A DNA stretch of 64,000 nucleotides. Source: an uncultured Mobiluncus sp. Lineage in GTDB: Bacteria > Actinomycetota > Actinomycetes > Actinomycetales > Actinomycetaceae. The position numbers were made by a program, and so were the translations under genes. The DNA is taken from positions 22,231-86,230 of the forward strand of contig NZ_CAMYBV010000009.1 of the NCBI RefSeq assembly GCF_947254095.1, read 5' to 3'. The notes under the pieces are model-generated. The model was not told the DNA's origin and made no database searches. It saw only the letters and a list, made by a program, of their open reading frames with translations. Of the stretch, positions 16,872-25,507 are shown in pieces (the first letter of the stretch is position 1; each line of letters begins with the position of its first letter).

Positions 16872-17309
16872 TTACGCGGGTTTCTCTTGACGGGGAGTGG
16901 CCGGAGGAGCGTCTGGAGGCTCGGCCGGAGGGTTAGCAGGGGAATCGTCAGGTTTAGGGCCGGCCTGCGGTTTGGGATTGCCCGGGGTTTTTTCCGGCAC
17001 AAGGCCCTGGGTGGCGGCTTTCTCGATACTGGTGGCTTGCTCCATCCACAACTGCATTTCTTCGGCGACCGCGTCTTTAATCATCTTGCGCGGGTCGTAT
17101 TCGCGCGGGTCAAAGTTTTTTAAATCAACATTCAAGCCGGACTTGGTGAAATTTGCCTCTTCGCGCAGCCGGGCGGACCACGCCCGCAGCCACTCAATCA
17201 CTCCTTTGAACCACAGCAGAGCTTGGGCGGCGTGCTTCGGGCCGATGACGATGACGCCCACGACCAAAATGAGCAGCAGCTCCGAACCGCTGATTCCAAA
17301 AAATTCCAC
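16872..17309 (-). CDS. tatB: Sec-independent protein translocase TatB
   Basis: 145 residues with the TatB-type N-terminus FGISGSELLLILVVGVIVIG followed by the PK hinge and an amphipathic helix (LLWFKGVIEWLRAWSARL). The tail is long and Pro/Lys/Glu rich, as in other actinobacterial TatB proteins. It heads the tatB-tatA-tatC operon and is divergent from moaC across ~100 bases. Confidence 0.85.
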   Translation of the reverse strand: MEFFGISGSELLLILVVGVIVIGPKHAAQALLWFKGVIEWLRAWSARLREEANFTKSGLNVDLKNFDPREYDPRKMIKDAVAEEMQLWMEQATSIEKAATQGLVPEKTPGNPKPQAGPKPDDSPANPPAEPPDAPPATPRQEKPA

Positions 17310-17407
17310 CTGACAATTCTAGTAAGGGAAACAATTTCCTGCATATATTAGAAGGGTCAGTTCAGAAAACTTGCCCCAAAACGGGGACGTTCCCAGAAAG
17401 ACTTGTG

Positions 17408-17890
17408 ATGGAAAATACCCTACCCATGAACCACCTGAACGAACGCGGCGAAGCCCGCATGGTGGACGTGTCAGCGAAAAGTGAGACGTTACGCGAAGCG
17501 CGGGCGCAAGCCACAGTCAGCGTATCACCCCAGGTGGCTGCCGCTTTACGCGATAATCGTGTCCCGAAAGGAGACGCCCTGGCAGTAGCGCGCATCGCCG
17601 GGATTCAGGCCGTGAAACGCACCCCGGAGCTGCTCCCGCTGGCCCACCCCTTGGGAATCGACTACGTAGCCCTGGACATTACCCAGGAGGGCAACGAGGT
17701 CATTTTGCGCTCCACGGTGAAATGTGTGGAACGTACCGGAGTGGAGATGGAGGCGTTGACCGCGGTCACGGTGGGGGCGTTAGCGCTGGTAGATATGCTG
17801 AAAGGGGTGGACCGCCAGATTACCTTGCGTGAGGCTTTCGTGACCTATAAATCCGGAGGCCGTTCGGGCACGTGGGAGCGGGAATCATGA
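17408..17890 (+). CDS. moaC: Cyclic pyranopterin monophosphate synthase
   Basis: Second enzyme of molybdopterin synthesis, acting on the MoaA product. The conserved N-terminal block reads EARMVDVSAKSETLREA, and the catalytic Lys/His region is LLPLAHPLGIDYVAL. KCVERTGVEMEALTAV is the classic MoaC signature. Starts at GTG 17405, ATG 17408 and ATG 17426 are in frame; 17408 is chosen because homologues have a short extension before the conserved block. It overlaps the mog gene by four bases. Confidence 0.93.
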   Translation: MENTLPMNHLNERGEARMVDVSAKSETLREARAQATVSVSPQVAAALRDNRVPKGDALAVARIAGIQAVKRTPELLPLAHPLGIDYVALDITQEGNEVILRSTVKCVERTGVEMEALTAVTVGALALVDMLKGVDRQITLREAFVTYKSGGRSGTWERES

Positions 17891-18414
17891 GCCACGTCGA
17901 ACAGTCTTTGCCGCCACAGACACCGGCTTGTGTCATCACAGTTTCGGATTCCGTTTCTGCGGGCGTGAACCCGGATCGGTCCGGTCCGCTGGCGGTGGAA
18001 TTGCTGACGGAACTGGGATTTGCGGTGACTGGACCGGTGGTGGTTCCCGACGGGGTGGACTCCGTTCACAAGGCCGTGGCGGCGGCGTGTCGCAGTGGGG
18101 CGCGGTTGGTCTTTACGACAGGAGGGACGGGGGTCAGTCCCCGAGACCTCACGCCCGAAGCTGTTGAGGGACTGGTAACAGCCCGTTTGAGCGGAGTGGA
18201 AGCCGCGTTGCTGGAACGTAACCGACAGGCTGGGCCCCTGGGCATGCTGTCTCGTCCCGTGGTGGGGATTTCCACGCGGGCAGCGGGGGCCGCCCTAGTG
18301 GTGTGTTCCCCCGGTTCTCCGGGCGCGGTGCGTGATACAGTAGAAGTTCTCACCCCGGTGCTGGGCCATGTCCTGGCAGTTTTGGATCGGAACGATACCG
18401 CGTTGGCAGAGTGA
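17887..18414 (+). CDS. mog: Molybdopterin adenylyltransferase (MogA/MoaB family)
   Basis: Adenylates molybdopterin before MoeA inserts the metal. The motif FTTGGTGVSPRDLTPEA and the N-terminal VITVSDSVSAG are diagnostic. The start is ATG at 17887, overlapping the moaC stop (ATGA) behind GGGAG; GTG at 17872 is an alternative. The length of 175 residues is normal for the short bacterial form. Confidence 0.92.
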   Translation: MSHVEQSLPPQTPACVITVSDSVSAGVNPDRSGPLAVELLTELGFAVTGPVVVPDGVDSVHKAVAAACRSGARLVFTTGGTGVSPRDLTPEAVEGLVTARLSGVEAALLERNRQAGPLGMLSRPVVGISTRAAGAALVVCSPGSPGAVRDTVEVLTPVLGHVLAVLDRNDTALAE

Positions 18415-18525
18415 ATCTTTCAGTAAATCTTCAGCCAGGTAGGGGTAAAATTTTGGGTACTTCAGTTAGTGTTAACTCTGTAAATGTTGGGGGGGTCAGC
18501 CTAGAACAGGAGGTTGTTGGCTGAT

Positions 18526-19419
18526 ATGAAATTCACGATGAGGTTGGTTGCAGCAGCGTGTGTAGCAATGACGGCAGTGGCGCTTTCGTCATGTGCGTTA
18601 GCAGGAAAATCGGGGGCGATGCAGTCTTACGATTTTAATTCCATCAAACCCGATCCGGTTATCGCGGCGATGGTGCCGCAGGAAAATCGGGAAACGTTGC
18701 GGGTTGCTATGGAACTGCATTATTCCCCGGCGGAATTTCTCGATGACGCCAATCAGCCGGTGGGCTATGAGGTCGACGTCTTAAAAGCTCTCGCTAAGGT
18801 AATGGGCATCAAAGAAGTGCAATTCATCGACGAAGATTTTGACTCCATCATTCCCAAGGTAAACGAGGGCACCGATGATTTGGGCATGGCCGCTTTGACG
18901 TTGAATAAAGAGCGGCTCCGCCAGGGAAATATGGTGTCCTATGTTGAGGCAGGTTACAGCTATGCAACCCAGCGAGATAACCCGAAGGAATTTGACCCGG
19001 TCTCGCCTTGTGGATTTAGCGTGGCGGCACAGTCGGACACCACGCAGGCCGACACCTTGCAGGCGGCCAGCGATGAGTGTGTGTCAATAGGTAAGCCGCC
19101 GGTCACTATCATTACTGAGCCAGATCAGGACAAATTGATTTCCCAGGTCGACCAGGGAAGCATTGATGCCATCATCGGAGAAACACCCATTTTGGCCTAT
19201 AACCAGGCAAAATACCAGAATTTTGAGATGTTCGGGGAGTCCTTCGGGAATGCTCCGCAGGGTCCTTTCATCGCGAAAGACAATCCTGAGCTGGCCAAAG
19301 CCATTCAAGCCGGTCTGCAAAAGATGATGGATACGGGAATGCTTGCGGATGTGCTGTCTCCCTGGGGTGAAGAGACTATAGCGTTGCACTATGCCACGCT
19401 AAACCCGCCGATTGCCTGA
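18526..19419 (+). CDS. Family 3 solute-binding lipoprotein (copy 1)
   Basis: Amino-acid-type substrate-binding protein. The signal peptide ends with the lipobox LSSC (near residue 22), so it should be membrane-anchored on the outside. The fold begins at ETLRVAMELHYSPAEFLDD and carries the QPVGYEVDVLKALAK motif typical of SBP family 3. It closely resembles the next gene. ATG at 18526 is chosen because AGGAGG lies 12 bases upstream; an earlier TTG abuts that site. No permease or ATPase gene follows; instead a second copy and a chemoreceptor do. Confidence 0.85.
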   Translation: MKFTMRLVAAACVAMTAVALSSCALAGKSGAMQSYDFNSIKPDPVIAAMVPQENRETLRVAMELHYSPAEFLDDANQPVGYEVDVLKALAKVMGIKEVQFIDEDFDSIIPKVNEGTDDLGMAALTLNKERLRQGNMVSYVEAGYSYATQRDNPKEFDPVSPCGFSVAAQSDTTQADTLQAASDECVSIGKPPVTIITEPDQDKLISQVDQGSIDAIIGETPILAYNQAKYQNFEMFGESFGNAPQGPFIAKDNPELAKAIQAGLQKMMDTGMLADVLSPWGEETIALHYATLNPPIA

Positions 19420-19508
19420 AATCCCTTTCAAATTTTTCTCTCTGGGATACTATGGAACGGTAGAGTTGTTGGCGATGCCCCTTTTCCGAGGGGAGGAAAG
19501 CAAAGGCA

Positions 19509-20405
19509 ATGAAACTCATAGTGAAGATGATCTCGGCAGCAGCGGGTGCAGCTTTGTTGGGAGCAACGCTTACTTCTTGTTCCGGCTCGACCAGTTCAGC
19601 AGGGGTGAAATCCTATAACTTCGATTCCATCAAACCGGATGCTGAAATCGTGGCGATGGTACCGCAGGCGAACCGGGATACCCTGCGGGTCGCGATGGAT
19701 ATTCCCTATTCTCCCGCCGAGTTCTTCGATGACAACAATCAGCCGGTCGGCTACGAAGTCGATGTCTTAAAAGCCTTGTCGAAGCTGATGGGCGTGTCGG
19801 AACTGAAAATTGCCGATGAAGAATTTGACGCAATTATTCCCAAGGTTAACGATGGCACCTATGACATCGTCATGGCATCCATGACTCTCAACAAGACCCG
19901 GATGGACCAGACCAATATGGTTGCCTACATTAAGGCGGGTTACATCTATGGCACCCAGGCGGGCAACCCCAATAATTTCGATCCCGCCAACTCTTGCGGA
20001 TTGAAAGTCGCCACCCAGGCAGACACCACGCAGGCCGAAATTTTGCAGGCGGCCAGCGATTCTTGTGTGAAAGCTGGAAAACCGGCGATACAGATTGTCT
20101 CTGATGCCGACCAAGATAAGTTGGTGCAACAGGTTGCGGAAGGAACCTTGGATGCCGTCATCGGGGAGAGCCCGATTATGGCTTACGCCGAGTCGAGGAA
20201 TCCGAAGTTCGCCACTATCGGTGAGGCTTTCCAGGTGACGCCGCAGGGCCCGGTCACTGCGAAAGACAATCCTGAGCTGGCCAAAGCCATTCAAGCCGGT
20301 CTCCAAAAGATGATGGATACGGGAATGCTGAAAGATGTACTTGCGCCCTGGGGCGAGGAATTCATCGCGCTCAACTACGCAACCTTAAATCCGCCGATTG
20401 CTTAA
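19509..20405 (+). CDS. Family 3 solute-binding lipoprotein (copy 2)
   Basis: Tandem paralogue of the preceding gene. It has the same order of motifs: lipobox LTSC, NFDSIKPD, DTLRVAMDIPYSPAEF, QPVGYEVDVLKALSK, and a nearly identical C-terminal stretch from AKDNPELAKAIQAGLQK. Differences concentrate in the ligand-facing middle, which suggests the two bind different solutes. A clear ribosome site GAGGGGAGG precedes ATG. It is 23 bases upstream of the chemoreceptor start, consistent with one operon. Confidence 0.87.
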   Translation: MKLIVKMISAAAGAALLGATLTSCSGSTSSAGVKSYNFDSIKPDAEIVAMVPQANRDTLRVAMDIPYSPAEFFDDNNQPVGYEVDVLKALSKLMGVSELKIADEEFDAIIPKVNDGTYDIVMASMTLNKTRMDQTNMVAYIKAGYIYGTQAGNPNNFDPANSCGLKVATQADTTQAEILQAASDSCVKAGKPAIQIVSDADQDKLVQQVAEGTLDAVIGESPIMAYAESRNPKFATIGEAFQVTPQGPVTAKDNPELAKAIQAGLQKMMDTGMLKDVLAPWGEEFIALNYATLNPPIA

Positions 20406-20428
20406 TTTTCTTCAGGGAGGAAATGAAA

Positions 20429-22087
20429 ATGCGTTTTTCATCAATGATTAAATTCACTATGAGTGTTGTGCTGGCGCTGACTATTTTGGGCGTAGCCGCT
20501 CAAATTGGCACTATCATCGCGACAGGTCAGGTCAATCGGGCCCAAGACGAATCTAACCGGCGTAATAACGGGATTGCCTACATAGAGAATGCCCGGACGA
20601 ATATGGCGGATAATGCGCGAGTCTTTGTAATTTCCGGCCTGGAAGAAGCCATGATGGATTACTTCAATCAGGTCTATGTGAATCGCGACGTAGAGTACGG
20701 GGCTAGCCTCATCGCCGACAACGGTGGTACGGAAGATGAAAGCAAGCTGGTGCAGCAGTCTTCGGAAGCAGGAAAAATCACTCAAGAAACTGAGACTCAC
20801 GCTATGGCTTTGGCTGCTTTGAGTCGCGGAGCTGACTTTAGCGCTCTGCCCAACGATTTGGAAAACTTCCAATTCTCGCCTGAGGAATTGGCTATGGATG
20901 CGGAGGCACAGCTGCAAACAGCCTCAGACCTGGTGTTTGGAGAAACCTACTCCAACTCGTACAAGTCCGTGATGTCTCCTTTGAATATGTTGAATCAGCT
21001 GGAAACCGGGGCTGCCAATGCGGCCGATACGCAAATGGGTCGAGCCGCCTCCTTGCAAAAGGTCACCATCTATATTTTGATTGGGATATTTATCGTTTTG
21101 GCGGTAGCGGTGCTGCTGTTCCTGATTGCAGCGCTGCGTACCGTACGCCTGCCCCTCTCTCGGCATACTGTGGCTTTGCAGAATCATGATCAGTATGATT
21201 TGGGCTTTCGGTTGCGTGATGATACCGGGGTGCCGGAGATTCGGGATTTGGCTAAGGCTTTTAATGGGCAGAATGATCAGGTTAATGAGCTGATTGGGGA
21301 AGTCAGTGGTACTTCTCAGGGGTTGCAGGAACATGCTGGTAATTTGGCGGATACGGCGGCTCAGTTGGATCAGACTGCTCAGGATACTCGTACTCGTGCG
21401 GCGGGGGCTGCTGAGCAGGCGCAGTTGTTGGCTACGAATATGGATACTTTGAGTGCGGCTATGGAGGAGATGCAGGCTGCGATTCGTCAGATTTCTGAGT
21501 CGGCTACGTCGGCTTCGCAGATTTCTGAGGAGGCGGTTGAGTCTGTGGGTTCGGCGACGAAGGTTATTGATACGTTGGGTGAGTCTTCGCAGTCTATTGG
21601 GGAGATTACTAATTCGATTACTTCGATTGCAGAGCAGACGAATCTTTTGGCGCTCAATGCGACGATTGAGGCGGCTCGGGCGGGGGACGCTGGTAAGGGT
21701 TTTGCGGTGGTTGCTGGTGAGGTTAAGGATTTGGCTGCGCAGACGGCTGCGGCTACGGCGGATATTTCTGAGCGGGTGAGTTCTATTCAGGAAGACTCCA
21801 CCAAGGCGGCTGAGGCTATTACTCAGATTAGTGAGATTATTGCGCGGATTAATGATTCTCAGCAGACGATTGCTTCGGCGGTTGAGGAGCAGACGGCGAC
21901 GACGAATGAGATGTTTGGGGTGGTTCGTGGGGCTGCGCAGACGACTCAGGATATTGTGGGTTCGATTGAGACGGTTTCGGCTACGGCTGAGAAATCTGCG
22001 GACGGTGCGCGTACGACTTTGGAGGCCGGTCAGGCGGTTGCTGATTCCTCCAGCCAACTAAGCAAACTCGTCTCCCGCTACCACTAG
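20429..22087 (+). CDS. Methyl-accepting chemotaxis protein (with SBP partners)
   Basis: Transmembrane chemoreceptor of about 552 residues: TM1 near residues 8-28, an extracellular helical domain, TM2 near 213-236 (IYILIGIFIVLAVAVLLFLI), a HAMP-like linker and a signalling domain. The hairpin tip contains EQTNLLALNATIEAARAGDA, which docks CheA/CheW. ATG 20429 is chosen over 20423 because AGGGAGG needs ~7 bases of spacing. The 3' ~850 bases use G or T at nearly every third codon position, unlike the 5' half. It probably reads ligand state from the two lipoproteins encoded upstream. Confidence 0.92.
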   Translation: MRFSSMIKFTMSVVLALTILGVAAQIGTIIATGQVNRAQDESNRRNNGIAYIENARTNMADNARVFVISGLEEAMMDYFNQVYVNRDVEYGASLIADNGGTEDESKLVQQSSEAGKITQETETHAMALAALSRGADFSALPNDLENFQFSPEELAMDAEAQLQTASDLVFGETYSNSYKSVMSPLNMLNQLETGAANAADTQMGRAASLQKVTIYILIGIFIVLAVAVLLFLIAALRTVRLPLSRHTVALQNHDQYDLGFRLRDDTGVPEIRDLAKAFNGQNDQVNELIGEVSGTSQGLQEHAGNLADTAAQLDQTAQDTRTRAAGAAEQAQLLATNMDTLSAAMEEMQAAIRQISESATSASQISEEAVESVGSATKVIDTLGESSQSIGEITNSITSIAEQTNLLALNATIEAARAGDAGKGFAVVAGEVKDLAAQTAAATADISERVSSIQEDSTKAAEAITQISEIIARINDSQQTIASAVEEQTATTNEMFGVVRGAAQTTQDIVGSIETVSATAEKSADGARTTLEAGQAVADSSSQLSKLVSRYH

Positions 22088-22103
22088 GGCGGGCTACAGC
22101 TAT

Positions 22104-23687
22104 TTAGATCATCCCGACAAAGGTTCCGCACAAAATCTTGGTAATCATCGCCACGGGGTAAGCCATAGCGTAGCCCAAAGATACCCGAGGGTCAGTGTTG
22201 GTTTGGTCATTGGCAAATCCCAGTACCGCCGGCTGGGTTTGGGCTCCGCCCATGAATCCCGCTAGCTTGGTTCCTCCCATCTTGCCAATAAGACGCATGA
22301 GGATAAATAGTGCCAGACCAAAGATGTTGGTGACGATGAAGCCCAGCAGCAAAATCCTCCACCAGTCTCCGCCGGTAAAGGCAGTTTGGATGGATCCGCC
22401 GGCGTTTACCCCTGCTTGCGCCAGGAACAACAGTAGTCCGATTTCACCCAAGACTTGACTGGTTGTGTAGGGCAGGGTCGTGACGAATGGACCAATACGT
22501 CCGATGCGTCCCATAATCAGCCCCATGATGATGGTTCCAGCGGCATACCCGACACTGAAATATCCGCCTCCGGGATTGGGGATGGGAATTTCGCCGATGA
22601 GGAACCCTAGGGTCATCCCAATTCCCAGGGCCACCGGGTTAAGGGAAGTGAGTCCGCGGGTGGAATCACCCAAGTATTTGGTGATGGTAGCGATATTAGA
22701 TTTTGGTGCTACCACGCGCAACCGGTCGCCTAACTGCAAGGTCAAATCCGGGTAAGCCACCATATCCACATCGCCGCGACGGACGCGGGAGACAGTGGCA
22801 CCGAAACGGTCGCCCATGTTTAGCTCTGCGATAGTCTTGCCGGCTTTGGTAGCATCGGAGAGGGTAATGCGTCGATAGTCCAGGTAGGTGCGGTCGGTCT
22901 GTAGCGAATGGGAGGACGAATGCCCCAATTCTTCAATGATGGTGTGGACCGCTGAGGCTTCACCCACAATGGTAATCAGGTCACCGGGGTTGAGCGTATC
23001 CGACATGTTGGGACGGGTGATGGGTCCCTGTTCGCCCCGGCGCAGACGCGAAAAAGCCAATTTTTCGTTGAAACGCTCGAAGATTTCTCCCAAGCGAGGT
23101 TGGGTGTCGATTTCCACCCGGATTGTTTTGGACACGACAGGGCTAGGCGCATCGCGGTCATTTTTGCCTTTTTTCAGTGCCAGCGAGGCAAAAAAGATCA
23201 TTCCCAGGACGCCGTACAGGTAAGCAATAGAATAACCGACCGTGGCGGTGGCGATGTCTCCAGAAGTTTCCCCTCCTGCTTCGAGCATCGGAGTGTTAGT
23301 CAGTGCCCCCGAGAGAGTACCCACAATTTGGCTGACAGGCATTCCCAGTAGGGTACCGATACCCACCGCGACAGCGCTGACTCCCACATAGACTCCGACC
23401 AGCAGGAGGATGGATTTCCAGGCGGTCTGGAGGGTCGCAAAAAAGTTCGAACCGGAGTTTGAACCAATACAAAACGCAAACAGCGAGAGCCCTAATACCG
23501 CGATTTCTTTGGGAATCATGAGCTTTATGCCCGAGGCACTGGCCCACGCCGAGACGGCAATCGCGAGGAACAGTACCGCTGCGGCGCCCAAGGAAACACC
23601 TTTGACTTTGATATGTCCAAACGCCATGCCTATACCCAATAAAGCAGCTAAAAGGACAATTGGGTGAGCTGCGAAAAATTCGAACAA
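22104..23687 (-). CDS. AspT/YidE-type antiporter-like transporter
   Basis: 527-residue membrane protein with two hydrophobic halves separated by two TrkA_C (RCK-C) domains at about residues 190-345. This arrangement matches aspartate:alanine exchanger AspT and the YidE/YbjL proteins. The conserved SGALTNTPMLEA in the first half and GGAQTQPAVLGFAND in the second are the duplicated family motifs. Substrate is unknown; aspartate/alanine or another carboxylate exchange is possible. It lies 65 bases after the ThrE-like gene on the same strand. Confidence 0.85.
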   Translation of the reverse strand: MFEFFAAHPIVLLAALLGIGMAFGHIKVKGVSLGAAAVLFLAIAVSAWASASGIKLMIPKEIAVLGLSLFAFCIGSNSGSNFFATLQTAWKSILLLVGVYVGVSAVAVGIGTLLGMPVSQIVGTLSGALTNTPMLEAGGETSGDIATATVGYSIAYLYGVLGMIFFASLALKKGKNDRDAPSPVVSKTIRVEIDTQPRLGEIFERFNEKLAFSRLRRGEQGPITRPNMSDTLNPGDLITIVGEASAVHTIIEELGHSSSHSLQTDRTYLDYRRITLSDATKAGKTIAELNMGDRFGATVSRVRRGDVDMVAYPDLTLQLGDRLRVVAPKSNIATITKYLGDSTRGLTSLNPVALGIGMTLGFLIGEIPIPNPGGGYFSVGYAAGTIIMGLIMGRIGRIGPFVTTLPYTTSQVLGEIGLLLFLAQAGVNAGGSIQTAFTGGDWWRILLLGFIVTNIFGLALFILMRLIGKMGGTKLAGFMGGAQTQPAVLGFANDQTNTDPRVSLGYAMAYPVAMITKILCGTFVGMI

Positions 23688-23752
23688 AATGCCCTCCAGA
23701 GACGTCGTGATAAATCAACCTCGTGGTCGGGAAAACCAACAAAGTCAGTCTA

Positions 23753-25231
23753 TCAACGCATACTGAAAGAATCGTCAGTGTCGGCGTGGAGGACGGGATG
23801 GGTATCAACAATTTCCTTGTCTTGCAGCCAGTTTCGATCAGTGAGCATCCGAGCTGTGGAAAGCCCGATACCAATTGCCAAAATGACCACGGACACTTCG
23901 GTGAGGGAGGCCATCGCCCCCACGGAATTTCCTTCGTTGAGGTGTACCAAAGCTGAATAGAGGGGAACCCCCGGAACCATCAGTACCGCTGCCGGCACGG
24001 ACAGCGAGACTCGTGAGTAGTTAAAGTTTGACAGGCGGGAAATAAAGTCTGCCAGCAGACCGATTGCCAGCGCCTCCAGTCCTACGGAAAACTGCCAATT
24101 TAGCCCTGATTCCACGACGAAAAACCGCAGCGGATTGACCAGGGCGCATATCAGACCGGCATAAACGCACAAGCGCCGGTTCGAGTTAAACAGCATGGCG
24201 AACCCGGCAGAAGCCACAAATGAACAGACCGTGCGGGTCAGGTAGAGCCAGTTTCCCTCCAGAGGCGGGTTCACCGCGGGATCAACTGCCCAATGGAAGG
24301 TGAGGGACATGATCCACACGCTCACGCCGGCAGAAATTATCAGCATCAAGGTGTATATCAGGCGGGGTATCCCGGCGGAAAGGTCCATGCGCACCAAATC
24401 GAGCATTGAGGTAATGAGCGGGAAACCCGGAACTAAAAATAGGACCGCAGACACCACTCCCACCCGGAATCCGAGAGGATCAGCTGTAATCCAAGGCGGT
24501 ATGGTTGCTAGGGTCGCGGATGAATAGACTCGCCTCAAGCACGTTTCCAGAAGTTCGGCGCAGCAAATATAGACCACTGAGGCGGCAAAACCAGCGGTCA
24601 TCCAGACCGCAAAATGGTTCGTTTTCTTTGACATCATCATCCGGCGCACGCTTTGCCCGAATCCTGCCGCTAAACCTGCCAATACGCACTCGATGAGACC
24701 GCCACGGTTCAGGAAACAGAAGCAGGCGCAGGCAAATCCTGCTGCCAAAGTATTAGCAATCTTATTAAATTCAGGTTTGTAGGACTCAATGCGATCCATG
24801 AGACGGTTTGCTTCGCTGACGGGGGTGTCCGGTTTGATGTTTTGAATAAATAGCCGCAGCCGATCGAGTTTCGCAGCGTTGGTTCCAAAGTCCCTCTGCT
24901 CTGAGATTTCGGTCCGGGAAAAGGGGCGCAGATAGACGGTGGAACTGATTTCGCCAAAGGTGACTTGAACATGGTGCTCATCGGCGCCCAACGCGGTAGC
25001 CAAGCGGGCCATGGAAATCTTAATCCGGTAGGCAGAAGCCCCACAGGACTGCAGCATGTGACCTAAGCGCATGATTGTGCGGGACACTTCCGTGAGCTGG
25101 ATACGAATCTTTTCGTACTCCACCACACTTTGAGTACTGACCTCAATAGGGGTGTCGGTCGATTTTGGCTTGGGTGTAAAAGCGTGGTCACGCTCGCCAC
25201 GCAGTCGTTCCAAGTGCTTTGACAGAAACAT
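23753..25231 (-). CDS. Threonine/serine exporter family (ThrE-like)
   Basis: Integral membrane protein with an N-terminal DUF1212 domain (cytoplasmic start, then about five helices) and a C-terminal ThrE_2 domain, together ten predicted helices. SCGASAYRIKISMARLATAL is the typical DUF1212 opening, and LMVPGVPLYSALV is in the second domain. Corynebacterial ThrE exports threonine and serine. ATG at 25309 would add 26 residues but lacks a ribosome site; ATG 25231 is preferred but not certain. It is divergent from ilvB, so amino-acid export beside synthesis is plausible. Confidence 0.82.
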   Translation of the reverse strand: MFLSKHLERLRGERDHAFTPKPKSTDTPIEVSTQSVVEYEKIRIQLTEVSRTIMRLGHMLQSCGASAYRIKISMARLATALGADEHHVQVTFGEISSTVYLRPFSRTEISEQRDFGTNAAKLDRLRLFIQNIKPDTPVSEANRLMDRIESYKPEFNKIANTLAAGFACACFCFLNRGGLIECVLAGLAAGFGQSVRRMMMSKKTNHFAVWMTAGFAASVVYICCAELLETCLRRVYSSATLATIPPWITADPLGFRVGVVSAVLFLVPGFPLITSMLDLVRMDLSAGIPRLIYTLMLIISAGVSVWIMSLTFHWAVDPAVNPPLEGNWLYLTRTVCSFVASAGFAMLFNSNRRLCVYAGLICALVNPLRFFVVESGLNWQFSVGLEALAIGLLADFISRLSNFNYSRVSLSVPAAVLMVPGVPLYSALVHLNEGNSVGAMASLTEVSVVILAIGIGLSTARMLTDRNWLQDKEIVDTHPVLHADTDDSFSMR

Positions 25232-25507
25232 TGCGGTCCGCTCTCTCACACGTCGGGGAAAATTTAGAATCAATGACACAAAAAGATTTAACCATCTGGT
25301 GGACGCCATTAATCAGGACTAAGGGCACGGCCGGAGAAAATAATTTGGTTTTCCCCAGTTTTAGAACCGCAGAGAAGCTATATTTTTGGGTTGGAACCGG
25401 GATTTTCCTCGACTTCCTTCATCTCAATATTCAGTCGAAAATCCACATAGTGAGATTTTACCCTTGCGAGTTTCGCTCTCATTTGACCCAGAGTTACAGT
25501 TGAGTGC

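Noticed and set aside
20924..22057. Long stop-free frame on the minus strand, Arg/Leu/Ser/Asn rich
   Set aside because: It is antisense to the conserved signalling domain of the chemoreceptor. Its openness is explained by the G/T third-position bias of the real gene, which removes stop codons in that frame.
25219..25503. 94-codon plus-strand frame upstream of ilvB as a possible leader
   Set aside because: It overlaps the start of the divergent exporter gene, lacks runs of Ile, Val or Leu codons and has no attenuator hairpin ahead of ilvB.
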